Source of the DNA: Mucilaginibacter sp.
GTDB lineage: Bacteria > Bacteroidota > Bacteroidia > Sphingobacteriales > Sphingobacteriaceae
Assembly: GCA_028288085.1 (NCBI GenBank)
Contig: JAQBOK010000124.1
Span: forward strand, 1-39,914
Length of the DNA stretch: 39,914 nt
Direction of reading: 5' to 3'
Part shown: positions 17,005-25,089 of the stretch, piece by piece
How the letters are laid out: the number at the start of each line of letters is the position of its first letter
Position numbering within the stretch: the stretch's first letter is position 1
Position numbers and translations under genes: made by a program
Notes under the pieces: model-generated
What the model saw: the letters and a program-made list of their open reading frames with translations, nothing else
Database searches by the model: none
What the model was told of the DNA's origin: nothing

Positions 17005-18192
17005 ATGGAAAGCGCAGCCTTATTAAAAGCTATTATTGAAAATGCAATAGATGGTATTATCACAATTGATGGCAGGGGGTTAATAGAATCGATCAATCCT
17101 GCTGCGTGCAAGCTGTTTCAATATGTGCCTGAAGAAGTTATCGGAAGAAATGTATCTATGCTGATGCCACCGCCCTATAAGTCGCAGCATGATAGTTACA
17201 TTCACCGTTACCAGCAAACCGGCGTGCCGCATATTGTAGGAATCGGGCGTGAGGTGGTCGGCTTACGGAAGGACGGATCTCAATTCCCATTCAGGCTTGG
17301 TGTAAGTGATGTGGAATTTTCAGGGCGTAAAATTTACGCCGGTTTTATTCATGACCTTTCAATCCAAAAAGAAGCCGAAAAACAGCTGAAAGAATATGCT
17401 TCCCATTTGGAGGAACAGGTAGAAGAGCGTACACAATCACTAAAAAAGACCGTCGAAGCTTTGCAGTACGCAAAAGAGGAAGTCAGCATTTCGTTGGAAA
17501 AAGAAAAAGAACTAAGCCATCTTAAAAGCCGATTTGTGTCTATGGCATCACACGAGTTCCGCACGCCGCTAAGCGCCATACAATTATCAGCTTCTTTAAT
17601 AGAAAGATATGCGCAACCGCTTGATAACGAACACATCAGCAAACATGTAGGTAAAATTAAAAATGCGGTTGGCAGCCTTACTATGATATTAAATGATTTC
17701 CTTTCGTTAGAAAAACTGGAAGCAGGGAAAGTGGAACCGTCTTTCTGTCATTTCGACCTGGTCAAACTGTGTGAAGAGATAACCGAAGAGATGCAGATGG
17801 TGGCGAAACAAAACCAAAATATTATCTATCAGCACACTGGAACCAGTAGTATTACCTACCTTGACCAAAACCTGTTGAAGAACTGCATTCTAAACCTGAT
17901 TGCTAATGCCATCAAATATTCCGGAGAAAATACTTTTATCGAATTTATTACAGAAATAAATGATAAAAACACCATTATTACAGTAAAGGATAATGGTATT
18001 GGAATTCCTGAAACGGACCAGAAGCATTTGTTCGAGGCATTTTTCCGTGCACATAATACGGGGAACATCCCTGGAACCGGCCTCGGTCTCAATATTGTAG
18101 CCAGGTATGCCGGTCTGATGAATGGCAAAATTGACTTTAAAAGCAGTGTGAACCAGGGGACATTTTTCACTATTTCATTTCCGAAAATATGA
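17005..18192 (+). CDS. FixL-like heme-PAS histidine kinase, predicted oxygen sensor
   Basis: With the ATG at 17005 the protein has 395 residues and aligns without gaps over the motifs with the orphan kinase at 5616-6833 (both start M-x-x-AALLKAIIENAIDG). The PAS domain keeps H62 in QHDSYIHRY (heme ligand, H200 of Bradyrhizobium FixL), R68 (R206) and R82 in GIGREVV (R220, which contacts bound oxygen). A linker coil follows, then HisKA with H183 in SMASHEFRTP and HATPase with N301, D329-NGIGIP and GTGLGL at 357-362. There is no membrane segment, so it is a cytoplasmic oxygen or redox sensor by inference. An upstream ATG at 16930 would add 25 residues but lies inside an operator box and upstream of the -7 element, so I reject it. 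The gene overlaps the receiver-CRP gene by 4 bp (ATGA), which marks the cognate pair. Confidence 0.93.
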   Translation: MESAALLKAIIENAIDGIITIDGRGLIESINPAACKLFQYVPEEVIGRNVSMLMPPPYKSQHDSYIHRYQQTGVPHIVGIGREVVGLRKDGSQFPFRLGVSDVEFSGRKIYAGFIHDLSIQKEAEKQLKEYASHLEEQVEERTQSLKKTVEALQYAKEEVSISLEKEKELSHLKSRFVSMASHEFRTPLSAIQLSASLIERYAQPLDNEHISKHVGKIKNAVGSLTMILNDFLSLEKLEAGKVEPSFCHFDLVKLCEEITEEMQMVAKQNQNIIYQHTGTSSITYLDQNLLKNCILNLIANAIKYSGENTFIEFITEINDKNTIITVKDNGIGIPETDQKHLFEAFFRAHNTGNIPGTGLGLNIVARYAGLMNGKIDFKSSVNQGTFFTISFPKI

Positions 18193-19241
18193 ATAAAAGA
18201 GTACTGATCATCGAGGACAATAATGACATTCGGGAGAATGTTGTTGAAATACTGGAATTGGCCGGCTATAGCGTACATGCGGCCAGTAATGGAAAAACGG
18301 GTGTGGAACTTGCTGTAAAACACACGCCGGATATCATTCTTTGCGATATCATGATGCCCGAATTAGATGGGTATGGCGTATTATATATGCTGAATAAAAA
18401 CCCGGATACCTCAGCTATCCCTTTCATTTTTTTGACGGCAAAAGCTGAGCGTGTTGATCTTCGCAAAGGAATGGAAATGGGTGCCGATGATTACCTCACC
18501 AAGCCATTTGACGACATGGAGCTTTTAAATGCTATTGAAAGCCGGTTAAAGAAAAAAGATCTGCAGGAAAATTTTTATAGTAAATCTCTTGACAAGTTAA
18601 ATCATCTCGTATCTAAAAATAATGGGCTGACAGAATTAAAAAAGATCATTCAGGAACGTAAGACCCGCCAGTTTAAAAAGAACCAGGTAGTTTATTATGA
18701 AAGTGACAGAGGCAACGGCTTATACCTGGTGATCAGCGGAAAAATTAAAACGATCAAACTGGCTGAAGACGGGCGTGAATTAATGACAGGCATTTATAAT
18801 GCGGACGACTACCTGGGCACTAATGCCATTTTGCTGAATGATATTTATAAAGAAACGGCTACGGCAATTGAGGACAGCCAGCTATGCCATATTCCCAAAG
18901 AACAGATAGAGCAGCTACTGAATTTGTACCCGGAAGTGGGTAAAGAATTTATAAAACTGTTAGCCAATGATATTCGCGAAAAAGAAGATCAATTACTGCA
19001 ATTGGCCTATCATTCAGTTAGGAAAAGGATGGCAGAGGCAATGCTGCGGCTGGCAGGTCAGCAGGGCGAAGACGGGGGGAGTTTCAAAATAAGCCGGGAA
19101 GACCTCGCAGCAATGGCCGGCATGGCGACCGAAACCGTAAGCCGCACTTTGTCCGACTTTAAAGAAGAGGGATTAATCGAAAAAAAAGGGAGTTCTATAA
19201 CATTGTTAGACACTACCCGCCTTACCAAAATGAAAAACTGA
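18189..19241 (+). CDS. Receiver-CRP/FNR fusion transcription regulator
   Basis: This 350-residue protein joins an N-terminal response-regulator receiver (about 1-122, phospho-acceptor D53 in LCDIMMPELDG, K105 in LTKPFDD) to a CRP-like beta-barrel (about 155-245), a dimer helix (about 250-285) and a winged helix-turn-helix (about 286-345). The recognition helix reads ETVSRTLSDFKEEGLI; E315, S318 and R319 match the FNR residues that read the TTGAT half-site. There is no N-terminal cysteine cluster for an iron-sulfur sensor, so sensing is delegated to the kinase. The predicted site, with a TGA core and two-fold symmetry, agrees with the TGAY-N4-RTCA boxes found across the window. This combines the jobs of FixJ and FixK in one protein. 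DNA binding and phosphorylation are inferred. Confidence 0.93.
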   Translation: MNKRVLIIEDNNDIRENVVEILELAGYSVHAASNGKTGVELAVKHTPDIILCDIMMPELDGYGVLYMLNKNPDTSAIPFIFLTAKAERVDLRKGMEMGADDYLTKPFDDMELLNAIESRLKKKDLQENFYSKSLDKLNHLVSKNNGLTELKKIIQERKTRQFKKNQVVYYESDRGNGLYLVISGKIKTIKLAEDGRELMTGIYNADDYLGTNAILLNDIYKETATAIEDSQLCHIPKEQIEQLLNLYPEVGKEFIKLLANDIREKEDQLLQLAYHSVRKRMAEAMLRLAGQQGEDGGSFKISREDLAAMAGMATETVSRTLSDFKEEGLIEKKGSSITLLDTTRLTKMKN

Positions 19242-19303
19242 CGCATATCACTATTCAGGCTGATACCGCTCATTCCTTTACGATTCACAATGCGATATTT
19301 TTG
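19238..19303 (+). promoter_or_regulatory. FNR-like tandem-box promoter of the lactate dehydrogenase-hemN operon
   Basis: The distal box cTGACgcatATCAc (19238-19251, centre 19244.5) is perfect and overlaps the stop codon of the regulator gene. The proximal box cTGATaccgCTCAt (19260-19273, centre 19266.5) has one mismatch and is exactly 22 bp downstream. TATTTTTG (19296-19303) matches the -7 consensus perfectly, centred 33 bp further on. The ATG follows about 23 bp downstream. Confidence 0.78.
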
Positions 19304-19325
19304 TTGTTAACAAAAAATATTGCAA

Positions 19326-20333
19326 ATGAAAGCTGTCGCATATAGTATCAAACCATTCGAAAGAGAATTTCTTGCGAAAGCTAATCAAAAGAAGCACGAT
19401 ATCACCTTGATATCGAATGCCCTTAGCCCAGATACGGCGGTGTATGCTGAAGGCAAAGAAGCGGTAATCGTTTCCACCAATGACGGTGTGTCTGCTTTTG
19501 TGATCGAAAAATTGGCTGCGCTGGGCATCAAATACATTGCTACCCGTTCTGTCGGGACAAACCACATCGATAAGGAATCTGCGGCAAGTCACTGCATTAA
19601 ACTTGCTAATGTACCTTACTACCCGCCTCAAGCCATTGCGGAACACGCGGTTGCATTAGCGTTCGCGTTAAATCGTCAATTGCCTAAAGCCGACAGGCAC
19701 GCCCATCATTTCGATTTCAGAAATGATGACCTGATCGGATTTAATTTCACCGGTAAAACTGTTGGTATTATTGGGTTAGGAGACACAGGAAAAGCAGCTG
19801 CCCAGTTATTTTCAGGCCTGGGTTGCCGGGTTGTCGGGTATGACCAATTTTTTCCGGAAGATCTAAAGGGAGTAACGTCTGAAACACTACCGGATTTGCT
19901 TGCTCAATCGGATATTATATCCCTTCATCTGCCACTTACCGCCTCAACTACGCACCTGATCAATAAAGGTACGATAGGTATGATGAAAGATGGAGTTATG
20001 CTGATCAATACTTCGGGAGCCGCCGTAATTAAAACGACCGATGTGCGGGACGCCCTGAAGACCGGTAAAATAGGATATCTGGGCCTTGATGCTTATGAGT
20101 TTGAGGAGGGGTTGTTTTTTGAAAGCCACGAGGATGACCTGGTCAAAGACGAACTACTAAAAGAGTTGATGAAACACCCGAATGTGCTCATAACACCCCA
20201 CCAGGCTTACCTGACTAAAGAGGCTTTGCAGGAAATTTCGAATCAAACCATTAAAAGCCTCGATCAATGGCAAACTTCCAAGTGTTTGGGCGATGCGTGC
20301 GTATGCACAAAAGATTGTCGGCAAAATCCATAA
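19326..20333 (+). CDS. D-lactate dehydrogenase-like 2-hydroxyacid dehydrogenase
   Basis: The 335-residue protein resembles fermentative NADH-dependent D-lactate dehydrogenase (LdhA family) over its whole length, with the NAD loop GLGDTGKAA, the DAYEFEEGLFFE segment holding the catalytic glutamate, and TPHQAYLT holding the catalytic histidine. The ATG at 19326 gives the normal start MKAVAYS. One feature is abnormal: where the family has NTSRG, with the arginine that binds the substrate carboxylate, this protein reads NTSGAAVI, so the arginine is missing (glycine at about residue 231). Activity may be lost or changed. The C-terminus is also cysteine-rich (CLGDACVCTKDC). It is followed 22 bp later by hemN and shares its promoter. 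Confidence 0.85.
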   Translation: MKAVAYSIKPFEREFLAKANQKKHDITLISNALSPDTAVYAEGKEAVIVSTNDGVSAFVIEKLAALGIKYIATRSVGTNHIDKESAASHCIKLANVPYYPPQAIAEHAVALAFALNRQLPKADRHAHHFDFRNDDLIGFNFTGKTVGIIGLGDTGKAAAQLFSGLGCRVVGYDQFFPEDLKGVTSETLPDLLAQSDIISLHLPLTASTTHLINKGTIGMMKDGVMLINTSGAAVIKTTDVRDALKTGKIGYLGLDAYEFEEGLFFESHEDDLVKDELLKELMKHPNVLITPHQAYLTKEALQEISNQTIKSLDQWQTSKCLGDACVCTKDCRQNP

Positions 20334-20355
20334 GTTAAATCTAAACTAAAAACAA

Positions 20356-21732
20356 ATGTCTGCTGAAAATCAAAATGCTGACCTTGCTGAAAAATTTAAT
20401 GTTTCTGCTCCGCGCTATACCAGTTATCCAACTATGCCTTACTGGGACACCCTTTCTTTTAATCAGGAAGCCTGGAAGGAATCAGTGAAAATCTCTTTCA
20501 GGGAAAGCAACGGGAAAGATGGCATCAGCCTGTATATACACTTGCCTTTCTGTGAAAGCCTGTGTACATACTGCGGCTGCAACACCCGGATAACAAAAAA
20601 CCACCGTGTTGAAGACCCTTACATAAAAGCCGTACTGAAAGAATGGGAAATGTATCGCGCAATCATGGGTGACGTACCCATAATCCGTGAAATACATTTG
20701 GGTGGTGGTACGCCAACTTTTTTCAGCGCCTCTAATTTACACCTGCTGATTGGCGGGTTGCTTCAGGGTGCAAAAGTACACCCGAAGGCAGAGTTTAGCT
20801 TCGAAGCACATCCGGCAAACACTACAGTTGATCATTTGCAAACTTTATACAACCTTGGGTTCCGCCGGCTCAGCCTTGGTATTCAGGATTTCGATCCCAA
20901 AGTACAGTTTATCATTAACCGGCATCAAAGTTTTGAGGAAGTGCAGGTTGTTACGCAACAAGCCAGAAGGATTGGTTATACCTCCATTAATTATGATCTT
21001 ATCTATGGTCTACCAATGCAAACCCCGGACGGGTTGATCAAAACGATGGCCCTGGTGGCTGAGCTGATGCCCGATAGAATTGCATTTTACAGCTATGCCC
21101 ATGTACCCTGGATCAAACCGGGCCAAAGGAAATTTACTGAAAAGGACCTGCCGGATGCACGTGAGAAGGGCAAGCTTTACAAGATAGGCCGTGAACTGCT
21201 TAAAAGCTATGGCTACCAGGAAATAGGCATGGATCATTTCGCACTGCCGGGTGATGCGCTTTTAAACGCAGCCCGGGTGGAAGAACTTCATCGTAATTTT
21301 ATGGGTTATACCCAACAACATACCCAACTGCTTATCGGTTTAGGAGTATCATCGATCAGTGACTCGTTGTACGCTTTTGCCCAGAACGTTAAGGTTCTTG
21401 AAGAATATTTGAAGTTGATCAACCAGGACGAATTGCCTGTTTTTAAAGGCCATATCTTAACCCATGAAGATCTTGTTATCCGAAAGCACATCCTGAACAT
21501 TATGTGCAAGGGGCATACTGCATGGAACCTGCATACCGAACCCTGCAAAGGTATATCTGAGGGAATAGAGCGCTTGATATCATTAGCTGATGATGGGCTG
21601 ATCGAATTAAATTCACGGGGATTGCAAGTAACTCCATTAGGTAAACGGTTTCTTCGTAACATCTGCATGGCAATTGACGCCAGGTTATGGGCAGATAAAC
21701 CATCTACTCAATTATTTAGCATGGCCATATAA
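20356..21732 (+). CDS. hemN: Oxygen-independent coproporphyrinogen III oxidase
   Basis: This 458-residue radical-SAM enzyme performs the oxidative decarboxylation of coproporphyrinogen III to protoporphyrinogen IX without oxygen, in the cytoplasm. The iron-sulfur cluster motif C66-x3-C70-x2-C73, followed by G74-C75, lies in HLPFCESLCTYCGC, as expected for true HemN. The GGGTPTFF segment, the RLSLGIQDFD strand and a HemN C-terminal domain follow. The length fits true HemN rather than the shorter HemW. It is in one operon with the lactate dehydrogenase-like gene and under a tandem-box promoter, so anaerobic heme supply is tied to low oxygen, which suits the cbb3 oxidase encoded further along. 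Confidence 0.95.
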   Translation: MSAENQNADLAEKFNVSAPRYTSYPTMPYWDTLSFNQEAWKESVKISFRESNGKDGISLYIHLPFCESLCTYCGCNTRITKNHRVEDPYIKAVLKEWEMYRAIMGDVPIIREIHLGGGTPTFFSASNLHLLIGGLLQGAKVHPKAEFSFEAHPANTTVDHLQTLYNLGFRRLSLGIQDFDPKVQFIINRHQSFEEVQVVTQQARRIGYTSINYDLIYGLPMQTPDGLIKTMALVAELMPDRIAFYSYAHVPWIKPGQRKFTEKDLPDAREKGKLYKIGRELLKSYGYQEIGMDHFALPGDALLNAARVEELHRNFMGYTQQHTQLLIGLGVSSISDSLYAFAQNVKVLEEYLKLINQDELPVFKGHILTHEDLVIRKHILNIMCKGHTAWNLHTEPCKGISEGIERLISLADDGLIELNSRGLQVTPLGKRFLRNICMAIDARLWADKPSTQLFSMAI

Positions 21733-21770
21733 CAGGCTTAATGCTCAATAACTATTCATTTTAAAGCCTG
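21733..21770. terminator. Possible convergent terminator between hemN and the broken hemH
   Basis: A perfect 7-bp inverted repeat, CAGGCTT and AAGCCTG, flanks a loop of 24 nt that includes the end of the ferrochelatase remnant. The two genes converge here. The loop is long and the T-tracts are poor, so support is weak. Confidence 0.3.
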
Positions 21771-22744
21771 GATAAATTGGGGTGAATAATTTAAGCTTTC
21801 AACTAGCTGAATATGATCTCCGCCTGCAGCTTTAAAGTCTTTAGCATATTCAACTTTAATTTCATGAACCGTTTCAAGGCAATCAGCAACAAATGCAGTA
21901 CAAAAAACCAATATTTGTTTCTTACCCTCCCTGGCCAGTTTTGATATAACGCCAGAGGTATAGGGTTGTATCCATTCGGCATTGCCTAACCTGGATTGGA
22001 AACATATGGTGTATCTATCTTTAGGTATCTTCAATTTTTGCGCGATCAAAAAAGCAGTGCTATAACATTGTGCCGCATAGCAATGTTTGTTCTTATCATT
22101 TATAGAATGGCAGCAGGCTGCGGCTTTTTTGCAGTACAGCTTTGTATCATCACATTTGATCAACTGGCGCTGAGGTAAGCCATGAAAGCTAAATAATACT
22201 TGATCATAAAAATCCGGATGATATTTTCTGCCGTTGTCAGCAAATGCTTGTATCATCAATTCATTATCATAAAATGAATCGGCAAAAGAAATGGAAGGAA
22301 TGGTTTGCCAGTTGCTCACAATTGCCATTACCTTCTCATAAACAGACCCAGTTGTTGCGGAAGCATATTGCGGAAAGAGTGCAATGACAAAAATATTGTC
22401 TACATGTGCATCTTTCAATTTTTTTAATGCTGAAGCTATTGAGTGATTTTGGTAACGCATGGCCAGTTCAACCCGATAGTCCTCACCCAATTCCAATTGC
22501 AACAGATGCTTTTGAATCAGGTTATAATGCATCAAAGGCGAACCCATTTTTTTATCCCAGATCGTTTGATAGAACTTACCCGACCTACGGCTTCTAAAAG
22601 GAATTATAATGCCTTTAACCAAAAGATCGGGTTTATATCAATAACCCTTGGGTCCATCAAAAACTCGCCCAGGTACCGCCTGACATCTCTGACTGAGGGG
22701 CTGTCAGGCGTACCGAGGTTGACTAGCTAAATACCTTTACGCAT
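21756..22744 (-). pseudogene. hemH: Ferrochelatase with nonsense codon and frameshift
   Basis: The ancestral gene starts at ATG 22744-22742 and reads MRKGI, then a TAG stop at 22727-22729, then [20 protein letters not shown] and [17 protein letters not shown]. Near 22625 the frame changes, and the rest ([20 protein letters not shown] onward) continues for about 288 codons to 21756, including the FSFHGLPQRQ motif with the metal-site histidine. Intact ferrochelatases read [15 protein letters not shown] at the start, so one codon has become a stop, and a second lesion separates the N-terminal strand from the rest. The remaining long frame has no ATG of its own near the break and lacks about 40 N-terminal residues that build the porphyrin site. 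I infer a pseudogene, with an intact copy elsewhere. It lies 22 bp downstream of the alcohol dehydrogenase gene. Confidence 0.8.
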
Positions 22745-22766
22745 ATCTATGGCAAGTAAAAATAAT

Positions 22767-23801
22767 TTATGGTTTTGCTATTTCCAAAACCACACGCCCT
22801 TCAATTTCACCTTTCTTCATTTCATCAAATACATTATTGATATCTTCCAGTTTAGTAGGATTTACTGTGGCTTTGACCTTGCCGTCCAATGCAAATGAGA
22901 TGGCTTCCTGCATATCTTTCCTTGTCCCGACTATGGAACCTCTAACCGTGTAGCGGTTCAGTACTGTTTCAAATATGGGCAGGTCGAAGCTTCCTTTTGG
23001 TAAACCATTTAATGCGATGGTTCCTTTACGCCTTAACGCTGAAATCCCTTGTTTAAAGGCAATTTGCGAAGGTGCAGTAACTAACACGCCATGCATACCG
23101 CCAGTTTCTTTTTTCAGGAATTCGCCAGGGTCACGTTCCTTCGCATTAACCGTTAGTTCAGCACCTAAACTTTTAGCAAGATCTAACTTATCATTTGATA
23201 TGTCGATGGCGGCCACATGCAGTCCCATCGCCTTGGCATATTGTACAGCGAGGTGTCCCAAACCACCAATGCCTGAAATGGCCACCCATTCTCCTGGTTT
23301 GGCTTCTGTTTCTTTTAAACCTTTATATACTGTTACGCCCGCGCAAATAATGGGAGCCATTTCCGTAAAATTGATATTATTCGGAAAATGGGCCACATAC
23401 CTCGAATCTGCAATTACGTATTCGGCGAAACCTCCGTCAACGCTATATCCACCATTTTGTTGGGTATCACAAAGAGTTTCCCAACCCGTTATACAAAACT
23501 CACAGCATCCGCAGGCGCTAAATAGCCATGGCACACCTACCACATCACCCTCCTTAACGTTTTTTACTCCACGGCCTAATGCAACTACATAACCCAGGGC
23601 CTCATGACCAGGAATTAAGGGTAGCTTTGGCTTCACAGGCCAATCGCCTTCGCAGGCGTGCAAATCGGTGTGGCACACACCGCAGGCGATCACTTTAACC
23701 AGGATTTGGTTTTCACCGGGTTCTTTCACCGGCATTTCTTCAATTTGCAGCGATTGGCCAAACTCATGGATCACTGCGGCTTTCATTTTTTTTGGTAACA
23801 T
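22767..23801 (-). CDS. adhP: Zinc-dependent alcohol dehydrogenase
   Basis: This 344-residue medium-chain dehydrogenase oxidises primary alcohols or reduces aldehydes with NAD(H). The catalytic zinc site is seen in ACGVCHTDLHACEGDW and PGHEALGYV. The four structural-zinc cysteines lie in SACGCCEFCITGWETLC, and the coenzyme loop is GIGGLGHLAVQYAKAMG. All motifs are intact, in contrast to the two decayed alcohol dehydrogenases in this window. Family resemblance is to AdhP-type, ethanol-active enzymes. The gene is followed by the broken ferrochelatase gene. No FNR-like box is visible in the 60 bp upstream of it, so it may have another promoter or be read through from the YceI gene upstream. Confidence 0.92.
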   Translation of the reverse strand: MLPKKMKAAVIHEFGQSLQIEEMPVKEPGENQILVKVIACGVCHTDLHACEGDWPVKPKLPLIPGHEALGYVVALGRGVKNVKEGDVVGVPWLFSACGCCEFCITGWETLCDTQQNGGYSVDGGFAEYVIADSRYVAHFPNNINFTEMAPIICAGVTVYKGLKETEAKPGEWVAISGIGGLGHLAVQYAKAMGLHVAAIDISNDKLDLAKSLGAELTVNAKERDPGEFLKKETGGMHGVLVTAPSQIAFKQGISALRRKGTIALNGLPKGSFDLPIFETVLNRYTVRGSIVGTRKDMQEAISFALDGKVKATVNPTKLEDINNVFDEMKKGEIEGRVVLEIAKP

Positions 23802-23861
23802 AACTTTGTGATTATAAAAATTTGTAAAAAACTTGTCTATCGTTAGTATTAATCAGTGCTT

Positions 23862-24485
23862 TCAATTCATGGCCATCATTTTCAGATGAAAAGCGACGCT
23901 AAGCTTATCATTGGTTTTTATCATTCCTCCCAGTTTTCTTGGAGGGACAAGGTTAAAATCAGAAAAAGTCAAATCACGGGACCCCAATAAATGAATGACT
24001 TTTTGGGCATCCATCGAAATCCGGTAATTCACTTCAAACCGTTTACTGGTTCCGGCGAGTTCTATATTTACCCAACCGGTAATTGATGATGGATTGAAAC
24101 TTAAATCAGGAAATTCACTTAAAGTCAAAAAACTGATATGAAGACAGGGAAACTGTTTTTCTTTTAATGTTTTTCTGAGATCGTGTGTCATAATTGAGTT
24201 ATGGCAATCAAAACTTTGGACCTTCAGTGCTATATTCCCTGATAAGACCACTTCCTTGTCGCCTTTACCCTTAATAATGGTAAGCGTATCGGTACGATCA
24301 TAGGCTGGAATATCACAGGCAAACTTATTGATGTTGGTACTCCCGTTTACACAAAGGCTGCTATTCTCACTAATTACCCATCTTTTTGTTACAGCAACTG
24401 GAGTCGTATTACGGGGTTCTATAAAGCTGGCAAGCAAAATAAATATTGGATACCCCCATAAAATATTTTTGTACCACATATCCAT
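23862..24485 (-). CDS. YceI-like periplasmic protein
   Basis: This 207-residue protein has a hydrophobic N-terminus (residues about 5-22, KNILWGYPIFILLASF) that may be a signal peptide or anchor. The rest resembles the YceI lipocalin-like fold: WVISENSSLCVNGSTNINKF at the first strands, a TLKEKQFPCLHISF-type segment and a C-terminal LTFSDFNLVPPRKLGGMIK stretch. YceI proteins bind isoprenoid or other lipophilic ligands in the periplasm. It begins 8 bp after the membrane-protein gene at 24494-24901, so the two are an operon driven by the tandem-box promoter upstream. It is a distant relative of the clearer YceI protein at 26465-27100. Confidence 0.82.
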   Translation of the reverse strand: MDMWYKNILWGYPIFILLASFIEPRNTTPVAVTKRWVISENSSLCVNGSTNINKFACDIPAYDRTDTLTIIKGKGDKEVVLSGNIALKVQSFDCHNSIMTHDLRKTLKEKQFPCLHISFLTLSEFPDLSFNPSSITGWVNIELAGTSKRFEVNYRISMDAQKVIHLLGSRDLTFSDFNLVPPRKLGGMIKTNDKLSVAFHLKMMAMN

Positions 24486-24493
24486 TAATGTTA

Positions 24494-24901
24494 TCAGGGA
24501 TTGATTTCAGCAAATACCATCCCTGCGACAATGGCCTGTATTAATCCATATGCAAACCAGCTTAACACCATTGGTGCAGTAATATCTAATGCGCTAAAAG
24601 AAATCCACATAACGGGTAATAATGCGATGATTGAATAGACAAGACCGAATTCCAACCCCCGAAGGATAAAAACGCCCTTAAATAATGTTTTAAACCTGTC
24701 CCAAAACCAGGATAGCGCAAAGCTGATGATGAAGGGATGCATGTAGAAAAGAGTATCCCTGCCGCCATCTGAATTAAAGAGCGGACTATTGTATTCAACA
24801 AATAATGAGGGGAAAAACCTGACTGCAAAGTACAGGCCGCCGTAGCTCAGCACAAATAGGATACACCCGGCTATCAGCCCTGAAATAAGAATCTTTTTCA
24901 T
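24494..24901 (-). CDS. Four-helix membrane protein of unknown function
   Basis: With the ATG at 24901 the protein has 135 residues and begins MKKILISGLIAGCILFVLSY. Four hydrophobic segments are visible at about 3-25, 50-68, 78-98 and 105-128. An upstream ATG at 24970 would add 23 residues but lies inside an operator box and upstream of the probable transcription start, so I use 24901. The protein has no motif I recognise. It is the first gene of an operon with the YceI-like gene and is controlled by two perfect FNR-like boxes. Confidence 0.78.
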   Translation of the reverse strand: MKKILISGLIAGCILFVLSYGGLYFAVRFFPSLFVEYNSPLFNSDGGRDTLFYMHPFIISFALSWFWDRFKTLFKGVFILRGLEFGLVYSIIALLPVMWISFSALDITAPMVLSWFAYGLIQAIVAGMVFAEINP

Positions 24902-24926
24902 TTTATTAAGTTGGAATCCGATGATG

Positions 24927-24992
24927 TAAAGTTGTGCCTTAATGATCGAAAGGCACATGATGCCTGTCATCCTGCAAGATGATGTAAGTCAT
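24927..24992 (-). promoter_or_regulatory. FNR-like tandem-box promoter of the membrane protein-YceI operon
   Basis: Two perfect boxes are present, aTGATgcctGTCAt (24957-24970, centre 24963.5) and aTGATgtaaGTCAt (24979-24992, centre 24985.5), exactly 22 bp apart. On the minus strand CAACTTTA (24927-24934), keeping A and TTT of the -7 consensus, is centred 33 bp from the proximal box. Confidence 0.72.
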
Positions 24993-25013
24993 ATAAATAA
25001 TTGAGGCATGAAA

Positions 25014-25053
25014 CAAGAGAGATCCGATGGCGGTTACCACCGGATCTCTCTTG
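25014..25053. terminator. Hairpin terminator after the porin gene
   Basis: A perfect 13-bp inverted repeat, CAAGAGAGATCCG and CGGATCTCTCTTG, encloses a 14-nt loop in which three more pairs can form. It lies 37 bp past the stop of the porin gene on the minus strand and is followed there by TTTC. It stands between two minus-strand transcription units, so a rho-independent terminator of the porin operon is the simplest reading. Confidence 0.6.
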
Positions 25054-25089
25054 TATTATTCACCTTCCCGGTTAGTGTCAGGCGGGGTT

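Noticed and set aside
21756..22622. A shorter ferrochelatase beginning at a TTG near 22622
   Set aside because: The missing N-terminal strand is readable just upstream in another frame with a stop at codon 6, which shows a broken gene rather than a natural short form.
25014..25053. The 13-bp perfect inverted repeat as an attachment site or insertion-sequence end
   Set aside because: It occurs once, has no transposase or integrase nearby and sits exactly where the porin operon should terminate.
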